Source of the DNA: Occallatibacter riparius
GTDB lineage: Bacteria > Acidobacteriota > Terriglobia > Terriglobales > Acidobacteriaceae
Length of the DNA: 64,000 bases
Direction: 5' to 3'
NCBI RefSeq assembly: GCF_025264625.1
Contig: NZ_CP093313.1
Span: 5,208,001-5,272,000, forward strand
Below, in pieces: positions 53,293 through 61,656 of the stretch (the first letter of the stretch is position 1; each line of letters starts with the position of its first letter). Below the pieces are notes generated by a model that saw nothing but the letters and a program-made list of their open reading frames with translations, was not told where the DNA came from and made no database searches. The position numbers were made by a program, and so were the translations under genes.

Positions 53293-54063
53293 ATGTGGAA
53301 TGACGCGGTTGGCTACGAAAACTATGTCGGACGTTGGAGCCGATCTATTGCACCCCTATTCCTTGACTGGCTGAGCCTGCCGTCAGGGATCGAGTGGCTC
53401 GATATTGCATGCGGAACCGGAGCGCTTACGTCAGCCATTCTCGCAAAATGCAATCCTGCGGGAATTATTGGAATTGACTCGTCAGCAGATTATCTGAGTT
53501 CGGCAAGACGGAGTTGCCAGGATCTTCGGGCGCAATTCATCCTCGGTGATGGGAGTAAGCTTTCATTTCCATCGTCCAGCTTTGACGTGAGTGTCTCCGC
53601 TCTCGCCCTGAATTTTATGGACTATCGGCGCGTTCTCGCAGAACAGCACCGAGTGATTCGTCCAGGTGGAACTATCGCAGCTTACGTCTGGGATTACGGC
53701 GGCGAATATGAATTTGCAAGGCGTTTTTGGGACGCTGCTCTGTCCTTTGACCCGCGCGCTTCTGCTTACGATCCTGGACGCAAGGCGACAATCTGCCGTG
53801 AAGAGAATCTTCATCGGGCGATGGCGTCAACTGGATTCACTGAGGTAGAGACGTGTTCGATCGATCACACCGGTCAATTCCCATCGCGCGAAAGCTACTG
53901 GGACGCATTCGATGCTCGTCAGGGCTCCACGTTCGAATACCTTTCCTTGCTGACAAGCGAGCAGCGCATCCAGCTTAAGGAGTCGTTGCTGTCATCGCTG
54001 CCGACCGAAGGACCAGTGACTCTGAAGCTGAGAGCTCTTGCTGTCAGGGGCCGGCGGCAATAG
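53293..54063 (+). CDS. Class I SAM-dependent methyltransferase
   Basis: The 256-aa product has motif I in EWLDIACGTGALTSAI, the Asp of motif II in GIIGIDSSADYLSSAR, and motif post-I in ILGDGSKLSFPSSSFD, then LALNFMDYRRVLAEQHRVIR. It is of the UbiE/COQ5-like small-molecule group. The ATG at 53293 (MWNDAVGYENYVGRWSR) is preferred over an in-frame codon at 53263. Substrate is unknown; the LysR neighbour hints at inducible use. Confidence 0.88.
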   Translation: MWNDAVGYENYVGRWSRSIAPLFLDWLSLPSGIEWLDIACGTGALTSAILAKCNPAGIIGIDSSADYLSSARRSCQDLRAQFILGDGSKLSFPSSSFDVSVSALALNFMDYRRVLAEQHRVIRPGGTIAAYVWDYGGEYEFARRFWDAALSFDPRASAYDPGRKATICREENLHRAMASTGFTEVETCSIDHTGQFPSRESYWDAFDARQGSTFEYLSLLTSEQRIQLKESLLSSLPTEGPVTLKLRALAVRGRRQ

Positions 54064-54085
54064 AGGCCTCGTTGAACCTACCTCT

Positions 54086-54334
54086 TCATAAGGCGGTACC
54101 CACGAAGGTTCCGTTGCTGTTATTCATAGTTACTAAGAAAATGCCGGGGTAGTCGGGACAATCCTGGATGATGTCGTGGCCTCCGTCGTTGTTGGGATCA
54201 ATGGAGTAAGCGGTGTCGGGGTGGCCGACGTAACTGCTGAAGAGGTTGTTGAAGGTGACTGCCTTTTGGGCGTAAGACAGCATAGACGCCACGGCGAGCA
54301 TGCCGGTGGCGAGCGCGAGATGAGTGGAAGACAC
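54086..54334 (-). CDS. Small exported protein, possible FG-GAP-like remnant
   Basis: The start is GTG at 54334 behind an AGGAGG site; a longer frame upstream is not needed. The 82-aa product has a signal peptide (SSTHLALATGMLAVASMLSY, cut near SYAQ). A short mature part follows (NNLFSSYVGHPDTAYSIDPN, NDGGHDIIQDCPDY) with an Asp-rich turn like those in FG-GAP or VCBS repeats. It may be the end-truncated start of a larger repeat protein, or a small protein in its own right. Confidence 0.5.
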   Translation of the reverse strand: MSSTHLALATGMLAVASMLSYAQKAVTFNNLFSSYVGHPDTAYSIDPNNDGGHDIIQDCPDYPGIFLVTMNNSNGTFVGTAL

Positions 54335-54534
54335 AGCGGCCTCCTGGGAGATTGTTCGTCTGGAGAATGCGGCCCTTGCTCCGCACTTATCTAGAGTGCG
54401 GATGGTGCCAATCCGGTTGCTGCGAGGGCAAAAAGTGCATAGAGGGGGATAGGAATTCATGGGGGTACCTATATAAGGAGAGCGGACCGAGCGGGCGGGA
54501 GGCGCGGGTTTCTGGGTTGTGGAGACAGCTCTTG

Positions 54535-55212
54535 TTACGACTGGCTCTCTTCGCTTTGTTGGGATACGCGGTTGCGGTCGAACCACCATGCCCAGAGAAT
54601 CATTAGCGCGCCCAGAATCAGACCGGGCCAGGCCACCTCTGTAGTCACGTTATGCGGCGGCTTTCCGCTGAAACTGCTCTGTAGATAGCTCAAGAGCAAT
54701 GCAGCGACATATGCCCAAAAGGCGTATCGACCGACTCGGTTGAGCGGGCGGGTTGCGGAGAGGTAGAACACCACACCAACTGCGAACATCGACAGCTCGA
54801 TAATTACGGTTGTGTTGACGAGGTTCCAAAGACCGAGGCCGAACGTCTTGCTTCCGGGATAGAGGGGCATGTCGGGCTTGTGGGTGATCCAGTCGAGAAC
54901 CCAATGACTGAGGACGCCGAGCGCAACGGCGACGGTTCCTTTCGAATAGCCTGTGATCGAGTAGTAGATCGCAGCGAAGAGGGTAGCCCACGCCAGGCAC
55001 ACGAGCAGGCTATGGGACCATGGATAACTCACGAAATCAAACGCGGCCAACTTCATTCCGTTGGGGTCAATGCGCACGACCTCCCATCCGAGTAACAGGA
55101 AGATTGGCCACAGCAAGTCGGAGAGGAGGCTGGCAGCGAGCAGCACGGCTAAGGAGGTTCTGGGAGCGTATCTCTTTGCTGCAAAGCCGACTGCGAAATG
55201 GCCGACGAACAT
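54535..55212 (-). CDS. YdjM-like membrane-bound metal-dependent hydrolase family protein
   Basis: The 225-aa multi-helix protein has the YdjM/DUF457-like histidine and aspartate pattern: MFVGHFAVGFAAKRYAPRTS, LAASLLSDLLWP, YPWSHSLLVCLAWA and LGVLSHWVLDWITHKPDMPL. These His and Asp residues line the membrane face and probably bind metal. In E. coli YdjM is LexA-controlled; no LexA box was seen here. It is divergent from nothing nearby and ends before a small exported protein. Confidence 0.72.
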   Translation of the reverse strand: MFVGHFAVGFAAKRYAPRTSLAVLLAASLLSDLLWPIFLLLGWEVVRIDPNGMKLAAFDFVSYPWSHSLLVCLAWATLFAAIYYSITGYSKGTVAVALGVLSHWVLDWITHKPDMPLYPGSKTFGLGLWNLVNTTVIIELSMFAVGVVFYLSATRPLNRVGRYAFWAYVAALLLSYLQSSFSGKPPHNVTTEVAWPGLILGALMILWAWWFDRNRVSQQSEESQS

Positions 55213-55263
55213 CCATGATCTCCTCGACCTAGTCTAGCCGCCAGACCTGGATGTGAAGGTGGA

Positions 55264-55296
55264 AGAAAAAAGCGGGCGGCCTGAAGGCTGCCCGCT
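55264..55296 (-). terminator. Rho-independent terminator of the collagen-like gene
   Basis: On the minus strand AGCGGGCAGCC and GGCCGCCCGCT pair with one mismatch around a TTCA loop and run into six T. It lies 20 bases after the stop at 55317. Confidence 0.85.
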
Positions 55297-55316
55297 GATG
55301 AGTGACCTGCGCGTGT

Positions 55317-56324
55317 TTACTGGCAGGTGAAGGAAACGTCTGCGATGGCGTTCTGGAAATCGGGTCCGTTGGTGAAGCCAAACGCAACGAGGTAGATAAG
55401 CTGGCCCTGGAAAAGGTTTGTGGTCCCGCCCGCATTGCACGTTGCTGGATTGGTGCCCGCTGTGACGGTGCAAAGGATGGGGACGAGACTTATCAGGTTT
55501 CCAATAGCGTCGGCGTCGGTTGAGATGGCGAGCCCGAATGTAGCCGTCGATGAACCTTGGGCTCCGAACACCTTTACCTGCCAGTTAGACGCGCTGCAGT
55601 TCTGGGGTACGGCAAGCGCGTTGCGCAGAACGCTTCCGATCGGTCCGGTTGCGACGCCGATTCCGGATGCGGGGTAAGCCATAGCTTCTCCATTGGCGAT
55701 GGAAGCGGGAAGCTGGAGGGCCGCGGACCAGATCTGGCCTCCTGCGGGCCCGGCAGGTCCAGCAGATCCGGTATCGCCCTTGGGACCCTGCGGACCCGCC
55801 GGCCCGATCGGACCCTGCGCGCCTGTATCGCCTTTGGGGCCCGGCAATCCTGCGGGTCCGGTATCGCCCTTGGGCCCTTGGGCTCCAGTAAGTCCGATTG
55901 GACCTTGCGGTCCTGCAGGTCCGACGGGGCCCTGAAGCCCTTGCGGTCCGGCAGGCCCGATGGGGCCCTGAGGTCCTTGCGGGCCGGCGGGGCCGATTTG
56001 GCCGATGGCCGCTTCGAAGAAGCCGGTAAGAGCAGGATGATTGCGTTCAACGCGCAGCAGGTACGCACCGGCTGCGAGGCCCGAGGGAATATTCGCGGTG
56101 ATGGAGCTGAGGCTGTTCTGCGCGACGGTCAGCGCTGCCGTGCCGAGCCAAACGCGGGGTAGTTCAGAACCGAAGTTGGTTCCTGCGATGGTGATCTGCG
56201 TTCCAGCGCTGTTTTCAGTGACGTTGAAAATGACGGGGGCTTTTCCTTGTTGCTGTGCCTGGACACTTACCTGAGCGATAGCGGCTATTGCGATGGGCAA
56301 CACAAGGCATGTACGTAAAAGCAT
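55317..56324 (-). CDS. Secreted collagen-like protein with IPT/TIG domain
   Basis: The ATG at 56324 has an AGGAG site and starts a signal peptide (RTCLVLPIAIAAIAQVSVQA). A TIG-like domain (about 28-105; PVIFNVTENSAGTQITIAGT, NFGSELPRVWLG) is followed by about 30 Gly-x-y triplets. These run from GQIGPAGPQGPQGP through GPKGDTGPAGLPGPKGDTG to GPAGPAGG and form a triple helix without hydroxyproline need. A C-terminal beta domain of about 125 residues follows and ends FTNGPDFQNAIADVSFTC. The final globular part may be a trimerisation or tip domain. It ends in a strong terminator and is monocistronic. Confidence 0.85.
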   Translation of the reverse strand: MLLRTCLVLPIAIAAIAQVSVQAQQQGKAPVIFNVTENSAGTQITIAGTNFGSELPRVWLGTAALTVAQNSLSSITANIPSGLAAGAYLLRVERNHPALTGFFEAAIGQIGPAGPQGPQGPIGPAGPQGLQGPVGPAGPQGPIGLTGAQGPKGDTGPAGLPGPKGDTGAQGPIGPAGPQGPKGDTGSAGPAGPAGGQIWSAALQLPASIANGEAMAYPASGIGVATGPIGSVLRNALAVPQNCSASNWQVKVFGAQGSSTATFGLAISTDADAIGNLISLVPILCTVTAGTNPATCNAGGTTNLFQGQLIYLVAFGFTNGPDFQNAIADVSFTCQ

Positions 56325-56696
56325 CGATCTTCTCCTATGCCGGTGTCCCGGCACACGGATAGAGGAGTGGTCCTGCAAACAGGTACCACGGTCAAAGAGC
56401 GCGCGGACGTCGCGCCTCCAGGCCTGGCGGAATGATTCGCCTCAATTTCGAAAAGAAGGGAAAGTGTACAGGTCCCGGAACTCAGGTAATGGTCCCCGGT
56501 TCGTGCTTGCAGTCTGGAGAGTATCGGATGGGGAGAATTGGCTGTCAAACAAAAACTTAGCGGGAGGGATTGGCGGGGCAGGATCCGGGTGCGCCTGGCA
56601 GGGACTTGTACTGCTTCTGCCCTGCTGAGGGCCGGTTCCGTAGCGGGGGCCGTTGTGACTCGACTGAGTGTTCGGTCCCCCTTCCGGGTGAGAAGC
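56325..56696. other. 370-base gap without a gene
   Basis: This gap contains the upstream region of the collagen-like gene. No repeat, RNA gene or trusted frame is seen. Confidence 0.4.
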
Positions 56697-57113
56697 TTAT
56701 TGGCGAGGCGGCATGGGGCGTTCGTGCAGGATCATCCAGTTGATTCCGAACTGATCGCGTACCTGGCCAAATCGAGAAGCGAAGAATGTCTCGTCCATCG
56801 GCATCAGAACTTGACCACCATCAGAGAGCGCGGCATAGATGCGCTCGGCTTCCTGGTCGCTGTCGACGTTCAATGTGAGATAGGCGCTGCGCATTGGCTC
56901 TGCATTGGGGATATCGGCGGCCGACACTTCGGCGTCACCGATGGAAATGCGGGCGTGAAGGACTTTGTCTTTCCAGTCTGAGCCGATGCCGGTGGGATGG
57001 GGTAGTTGTTGATGCGTCATTACCATACCGATCTTTGCCCCGAGGTGCTTCTCGTAATAGCGGAATGCTTCCGCGCAGTTGCCGCGGAAATTGATGTAGG
57101 TGCTCAACTTCAT
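56697..57113 (-). CDS. PhnB-like VOC family protein
   Basis: The 138-aa product has the PhnB-type VOC pattern: STYINFRGNCAEAFRYYEKH, LGAKIGMVMTH, DKVLHARISIGDAEVSAADI and a late MDETFFASRFGQVRDQFGIN-WMI block. The family is related to glyoxalases, and most members have no proven reaction. The next gene upstream on the same strand ends 29 bases away, so they may share a transcript. Confidence 0.9.
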   Translation of the reverse strand: MKLSTYINFRGNCAEAFRYYEKHLGAKIGMVMTHQQLPHPTGIGSDWKDKVLHARISIGDAEVSAADIPNAEPMRSAYLTLNVDSDQEAERIYAALSDGGQVLMPMDETFFASRFGQVRDQFGINWMILHERPMPPRQ

Positions 57114-57142
57114 AGAGTCTCTCCTTTGGTGCGCGAATGATT

Positions 57143-58015
57143 TTACTGCAATTCCTCTGCGGGAGCGCCATGCGCGAGGGAGGGCGTATGCGTCGGGGTT
57201 TGCGGGGGTAGGAACTCGCGGCGAATCTCCAGCCAGTGGTCGATTCTTCGGTAGCGGGTCTCAGAGGCGTTGTGGGGTGCTGAGAACAAGAGGCCGACTC
57301 CCTTGAACTTTGCGAAATGCCGGGCCTCATCGTCGATTAGATAGTCGGCTTCGATTAGGGATTTATCTCCACAGAAGACGACGTTTCTCTCTGGGATGAA
57401 TGGGAAGTGCTTTCGCAGCCAGCGATGCTTGGCGGCGAAGGATTCTGGTATTTCCATAGCAGCCGAGACGATGAATACATCGTGCTCGCGAATCAGTTCC
57501 TGGATGACCTCGCGGGCGTTGTCGATGACGTCGAGGGCGTCAAAGAAGGATTCATCGTGGATTGCGCGACGGACAGCTTCGCGGCGTTCGGGCGGGACTA
57601 TTTCCTCAAGGCCGGTGCCGCGCAGATCGGCGACCGAGATCGACTCGGCAAACTGTGCGTTATAGCGACGGACCTGCTCCTTGACGCTGTCGGCGATTGT
57701 GCCATCCATATCGATTGCAATGCGGAGGCGTTTCTTCTGGTGGGTGGCTGATTTGCGCTGGTCCGACCGCAGCTTGAGGATGAGGCAAGCGCCGGCGAAG
57801 GCGATGGAGGCTCCGTTGGCGAGGCTCAAAGCGATGGCATGGATCGAGACGCCGTACAGCAGCCATAGCGTTACTCCCGTGACGTATAGCGAGAGCATCG
57901 CGACCGAGACGTCTTCGCCACCGGTTTGCCGGATCTTCCGGATCTGGGGGACGAACGCCACTGTGCTCGCGAGTGTGGCGGCGGCTCCCAGGATTGGTGT
58001 GGCTAGTTCCTTCAC
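57143..58015 (-). CDS. SemiSWEET transporter fused to a 5'-nucleotidase-like HAD domain
   Basis: Residues 1-83 form a SemiSWEET: three helices with the PQ-loop pair in STVAFVPQIRKIRQTGGEDV and SLYVTGVTLWLLYGVSIHAI, the fold of bacterial sugar carriers that act as dimers. After a short basic linker a complete HAD phosphatase follows (about 97-270). Motif I is IAIDMDGTIADSV (Asp102, Asp104), motif II is FIVSAAMEIP, motif III is Lys218 in FCGDKSLIEA, and motif IV is DYLIDDEARHF (Asp228, Asp229). The pattern fits 5'(3')-deoxyribonucleotidases. The start is GTG with a GGGGAGGG site. The frame is intact across the join. A membrane-tethered phosphatase is likely; linked transport is inferred. Confidence 0.85.
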   Translation of the reverse strand: MKELATPILGAAATLASTVAFVPQIRKIRQTGGEDVSVAMLSLYVTGVTLWLLYGVSIHAIALSLANGASIAFAGACLILKLRSDQRKSATHQKKRLRIAIDMDGTIADSVKEQVRRYNAQFAESISVADLRGTGLEEIVPPERREAVRRAIHDESFFDALDVIDNAREVIQELIREHDVFIVSAAMEIPESFAAKHRWLRKHFPFIPERNVVFCGDKSLIEADYLIDDEARHFAKFKGVGLLFSAPHNASETRYRRIDHWLEIRREFLPPQTPTHTPSLAHGAPAEELQ

Positions 58016-58101
58016 GCTTCCCTCCCCTTAATTGCGATTGTCCGGGGGATCGCACCATAACGTCCAATGAAACTTCAGTGGCCTTGCGATAACCTGTAGT
58101 T

Positions 58102-58995
58102 ATGGAACTCGATCTGGAGCAGATGCGCTCGGTTGTCGTTCTTGCGGAGCATCGAAATTTCGGACGCGCAGCCGCGGCCTTGTTCATCAGCCAACCCGCG
58201 CTGACGAAGCAGATCCGCAAGATAGAGGAGACGCTGGGTGGGACGCTGTTTATCCGGAAGCCCCGGCAGCTCACTCTTACTCGGGCGGGAGAGGTGTTTG
58301 TAGAGCGGGCCCGGGCTTTGCTTCTGGATGCGAAAAACGCGGTTGACGTGTCGCGGAGCGCGATCAGGGGAGAAGCGGGACTGTTGCGGATCGGTTTCGG
58401 CCTTCCGTCGATGGCTACTGGTCTGCCGGATCTGATTCAGAAATTTCGGCGACGCTTCCCTCTCGTCCAGATCTCGTTGCGCGAGATGTCGACTCCGCCA
58501 CAACTGACGGCCCTTGCGAGCGGTGCATTGGATGTGGGTTTTGTTCGTCTGCCGATCCAGGACGAGAGGATCAGGAGTGTTCCGCTGTTCGGCGATCGAC
58601 TGATGATTGTTGCAAGCGTTCATTGTTCCAAGAAGAGCGGGCACGGACTGAGACAGTTCGCAATGCAGCCATTCATCGTGGTGAGCCGATCCGCATCGGC
58701 CAGCCTTCACGATCACGTGATGCGAACCTGCAATGCGGCGGGTTTTTCGCCTCAGATTGTGCAGGAGGCCGCCGAGCTATTTACGGTGCTGAATTTCGTT
58801 CGGGCTGGTGCGGGAGTGGCCTTGGTTCCCAATTCGTGCAGAGTGATGAATGTGCCTGAGATCAGGTTTCTGAATACGGGGATCGCGTCGGCTTCATGGA
58901 AGGTGGGAATTGCGTATCACAAGTCTCGCGACATGGACCCAGCCATTCGCAACTTCGTGTCTATGGCTCGGGAGAGTGCGAAGGGATCGGCGTAG
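58102..58995 (+). CDS. LysR family transcriptional regulator, divergent from the SemiSWEET fusion
   Basis: A 297-aa LTTR: LEQMRSVVVLAEHRNFGRAA, FISQPALTKQIRKIEETLGG, and LFIRKPRQLTLTRAGEV. The effector domain is GLLRIGFGLPSMATGLPDLI, through ELFTVLNFVRAGAGVALVPN. It is 86 bases from, and divergent to, the SemiSWEET fusion, its likely target. Its 3' end overlaps the end of the S41-like gene by 35 bases, in the opposite direction. Confidence 0.92.
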   Translation: MELDLEQMRSVVVLAEHRNFGRAAAALFISQPALTKQIRKIEETLGGTLFIRKPRQLTLTRAGEVFVERARALLLDAKNAVDVSRSAIRGEAGLLRIGFGLPSMATGLPDLIQKFRRRFPLVQISLREMSTPPQLTALASGALDVGFVRLPIQDERIRSVPLFGDRLMIVASVHCSKKSGHGLRQFAMQPFIVVSRSASASLHDHVMRTCNAAGFSPQIVQEAAELFTVLNFVRAGAGVALVPNSCRVMNVPEIRFLNTGIASASWKVGIAYHKSRDMDPAIRNFVSMARESAKGSA

Positions 58996-60097
58996 CAGTG
59001 CGCTGCAAGAGCCACTCTTCGGCCTTCTGGACGGCGGGGTCGAAGGTGATTCTGGTTGGGGCGGACGGGCCGTCGATCTCGATGTCCGGCTCTATGCCTT
59101 CGGCGTAAGGTTGCCGGTTTCGATCGAAGACTTCTTCTTGCGCGACCCAGAGCACCGCTCCATCTGCAAGGGGCCAGAACGTGCCGACTTGGGTGTATCC
59201 CGCGGTGCGCCTGCCGAGGAAGAGCGTATTGCTTCTGCCCTTGAAGGCGATCAGCAGGGATTCCGCTGCTCCCTCAGTGCCGCGATCGTGCAGGAGCACT
59301 ACGGGCAGAGCGCCGGCTGAGTAGTCGACTGCCTCGTCGATGTGTTCACCAGTTTGAGCGGGATGTTTGCCAGCGCCCATGAGGACTTGTTGCTGATGGA
59401 TCGAGTAGTACGTGGTGCGGCTGCGGCCGCGGGTGATGAGGACCTGCTCCTCTCCGAGGAGAGACTGGACGCCGGCCAACATGGTTGCAAGGTATCCGCC
59501 GCCGGAGTTACCGCGGAGGTCGAGTATCCATCCCTGAACGTGTTCGGATCCGCCGCGGGTGATGGCGGAGTACAAGTTCTCAGCCCACGCGTGACGCAGG
59601 TGCGGATCTGCGTATTCGGTATATGAGGACGCGCAACGAGGGATGACGACGTAGCCGTATTTGCGCCCGTTGACGGGGATTGTGGCGTAGAGCAGAGCTC
59701 GATTTACGAAGGGCGAAGGATGCGTTTTGATCAGAGGGATTGCGTGGGGCCTTGCGTGGAAGGAAACGGCGAGCGATTGGCATTGTTGCTGAACAGCCAC
59801 GGGCGTGTTTTCTGGTGTGATCAACTCACAGATCTTGTTTCTCGGTTTCGCGCACGCATAGAGGATTGCAGGGTAGGTCTCGAAGGAGCTTTGCGCGCCA
59901 GCGGCGTATTGTTTTGCTTCGTGCAGGAGTGGCTTCCAGTCGATCTGGTCGCGATAGAGGTTGTTCTTTTCAATGAGCTGGAAGGCACGGTCGAGGTACT
60001 GCCTGGCTTCGGGAGAGATGCGGGGCGTTTGAGCGATGGCCGGGCAGAGGAGAATCCCGAGGAAGACCGCGCGCCGAAATTTGCGGAGAGATTTCAT
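58961..60097 (-). CDS. Exported S41-type peptidase-like protein lacking the catalytic serine
   Basis: The ATG at 60097 starts a signal peptide (KSLRKFRRAVFLGILLCPAI, cut near IAQ). The mature part has the S41 (tail-specific/tricorn-like) domain. This includes YGYVVIPRCASSYTEYADPH, GWILDLRGNSGGGYLATMLA and VVLLHDRGTEGAAESLLIAF, then FKGRSNTLFLGRRTAGYT. Active members have TxSAAE in the third block; here it is TEGAAE with Gly276 (codon GGA), so it may not cut peptides, or may use another residue. It is third in line after the radical SAM gene (119-base gap). A role in handling the proposed RiPP is inferred. Final residues are Pro/Ser-rich. Confidence 0.75.
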   Translation of the reverse strand: MKSLRKFRRAVFLGILLCPAIAQTPRISPEARQYLDRAFQLIEKNNLYRDQIDWKPLLHEAKQYAAGAQSSFETYPAILYACAKPRNKICELITPENTPVAVQQQCQSLAVSFHARPHAIPLIKTHPSPFVNRALLYATIPVNGRKYGYVVIPRCASSYTEYADPHLRHAWAENLYSAITRGGSEHVQGWILDLRGNSGGGYLATMLAGVQSLLGEEQVLITRGRSRTTYYSIHQQQVLMGAGKHPAQTGEHIDEAVDYSAGALPVVLLHDRGTEGAAESLLIAFKGRSNTLFLGRRTAGYTQVGTFWPLADGAVLWVAQEEVFDRNRQPYAEGIEPDIEIDGPSAPTRITFDPAVQKAEEWLLQRTATPIPSHSPEP

Positions 60098-60216
60098 TTG
60101 CAGGGATGGTCGGCAGTCGCGCCGCATCTGGCGTCGAGGACGGCCATGTAAGTGGAACCCAAGACGGTGCTGGTCTGCGACGAGAGCCGCGATAGCGCGA
60201 AGTCCGGCGTTATCGC

Positions 60217-61539
60217 TTATACCGGCGTCCGCTCAATCAGGAATCCTTGCTGCACCAAAGCCTGCAGCAGTTCGTCGGCGCCTTTACGCAGGGCAGATTG
60301 CGCCATCATCTCAACCGGGCTGGGCGATGACGCGTTGCTGCCCCCGTTGCCGACGAAGCGGTCAACGATTTCACGCGCCGAATAGTGTCCCTGGAGATCG
60401 GTGAGTAGAGGCTTGAAAGAGGCGTCTACCTCGAGTTCCAGACCGGACGCCTGGTTGACTACGGCGAATGACTCTTCGGGGATATCGTAGCGACGCATAA
60501 CCACGCCGTCAGGCATGGCGAGGACGGCGTCGTCTTTCCATGCGGGGACGTCCGGCTCAACGGCGATCGGATCGAGCGGTAACTCGCCGTGCTTGAGGAC
60601 CGTGTGTGTGAGACAGCCACCCTGGCAATTCCATGACTCACGCCAGGCGCAAGTCTGGCACTCGTCGAGCGGATATAGACGGGACTGGTAGAGTGCCAAA
60701 GCCCTGCGGTAGTAGTCGTAGATTTCCTCGAGGTTCTGAAACTCATCGAGGTGCCGATTCCACATCTTCGAAAGGCAGAAGCAGCACCATACGCGCAGGT
60801 CGGGCCCGATGTCGATGACCGGCCGGCAGCTCATGTTGCGCTCGAGATCGATGACTTTCTTCAACAGCAGCTCGCCGGCCTGCTCATAGGTGAACATGCA
60901 GAGAGGGACGGCGTTGTCCATGCATACCTGCACACCACGCTGCTGCGCGCGGCGGACGAAGTCGACTATAAAGGGCGTCATCTGCTTGTAGTCTTCGAGC
61001 TTCAGGCAGGCGTTATTTGCGCCCAGGACGGGCAGAGACAGACTCATTCGGATTTTGTCGATGCGATATTTCTGCGCCAACTCGAGGACGTACTCGTCCT
61101 TAGGTTCTTTCTCGAAGACATTGAAGCTGAGGGTAACGGTGCCGCGGTCAGCGAGGGCTTCAAGGTTGTTCTGGATTCTCTGCCAGACGGGCGGCGCATA
61201 TCGCCCGGGCTGATCGATATTGAGGAGAAAGACTACCCGCCGGGGCGACGTACGACGGAACAGATCGTTGTAACTCTCAGGCCAGGTGGCATTGCTGAGC
61301 ACGTCGACGCGCATACCGTGCTTCAGCGCCATTTCGAGAATGGATGGGAAGTCGGGATGAAGAGTGGGTTCTCCCCCCATGGCGCGAAAGAATGGATGAT
61401 TGGAGCGCGAGAGGAAGTTGATTACTTTCTCGACGTCCTTCAGCGCCATGGAAACCCGCTGTCCGTCAGCCAGCTTCTCCTGGGCGAAACAGTATGGGCA
61501 TTTGAGATTGCAGCGGGTGGTCAGGAGGACGTTGGCCAT
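60217..61539 (-). CDS. Radical SAM-SPASM peptide maturase with PqqD-like tail
   Basis: The 440-aa product has the radical SAM cysteines Cys10, Cys14 and Cys17 (TTRCNLKCPYCFAQEKLADG), RAMGGEPTLHPDFPS as the GGE motif, and a SPASM region. The SPASM cysteines are Cys238, Cys252, Cys253, Cys255, Cys294, Cys297, Cys305 and Cys309 (CQTCAWRESWNCQGGC), giving ligands for auxiliary clusters. From about residue 340 the tail (ELEVDASFKPLLTDLQGHYS, ALRKGADELLQALVQQGFLI) looks like a PqqD-type winged helix that could bind a leader peptide. A GGAGAA site is present. It follows the putative precursor by 117 bases that contain a hairpin. Peptide modification (C-C or C-X cross-link) is the inferred job. Confidence 0.85.
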   Translation of the reverse strand: MANVLLTTRCNLKCPYCFAQEKLADGQRVSMALKDVEKVINFLSRSNHPFFRAMGGEPTLHPDFPSILEMALKHGMRVDVLSNATWPESYNDLFRRTSPRRVVFLLNIDQPGRYAPPVWQRIQNNLEALADRGTVTLSFNVFEKEPKDEYVLELAQKYRIDKIRMSLSLPVLGANNACLKLEDYKQMTPFIVDFVRRAQQRGVQVCMDNAVPLCMFTYEQAGELLLKKVIDLERNMSCRPVIDIGPDLRVWCCFCLSKMWNRHLDEFQNLEEIYDYYRRALALYQSRLYPLDECQTCAWRESWNCQGGCLTHTVLKHGELPLDPIAVEPDVPAWKDDAVLAMPDGVVMRRYDIPEESFAVVNQASGLELEVDASFKPLLTDLQGHYSAREIVDRFVGNGGSNASSPSPVEMMAQSALRKGADELLQALVQQGFLIERTPV

Positions 61540-61599
61540 GAAAATTCTCCTTCTTGTTAGCGCGAACAGCGAAGCGCAATGAATGCCTGGCCTTGGGTG

Positions 61600-61629
61600 C
61601 CGGCCGACTCCAAGAAAGCAGCCGGCCGG
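61600..61629 (-). terminator. Intercistronic hairpin between the putative precursor and its maturase
   Basis: CCGGCCG and CGGCCGG arms surround 16 bases, about 30 bases after the precursor stop, with no T tract. Such a partial stop would give more precursor than enzyme message. Confidence 0.5.
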
Positions 61630-61656
61630 GTTGGATGTTGGTGAGGAGGGTGCCCG

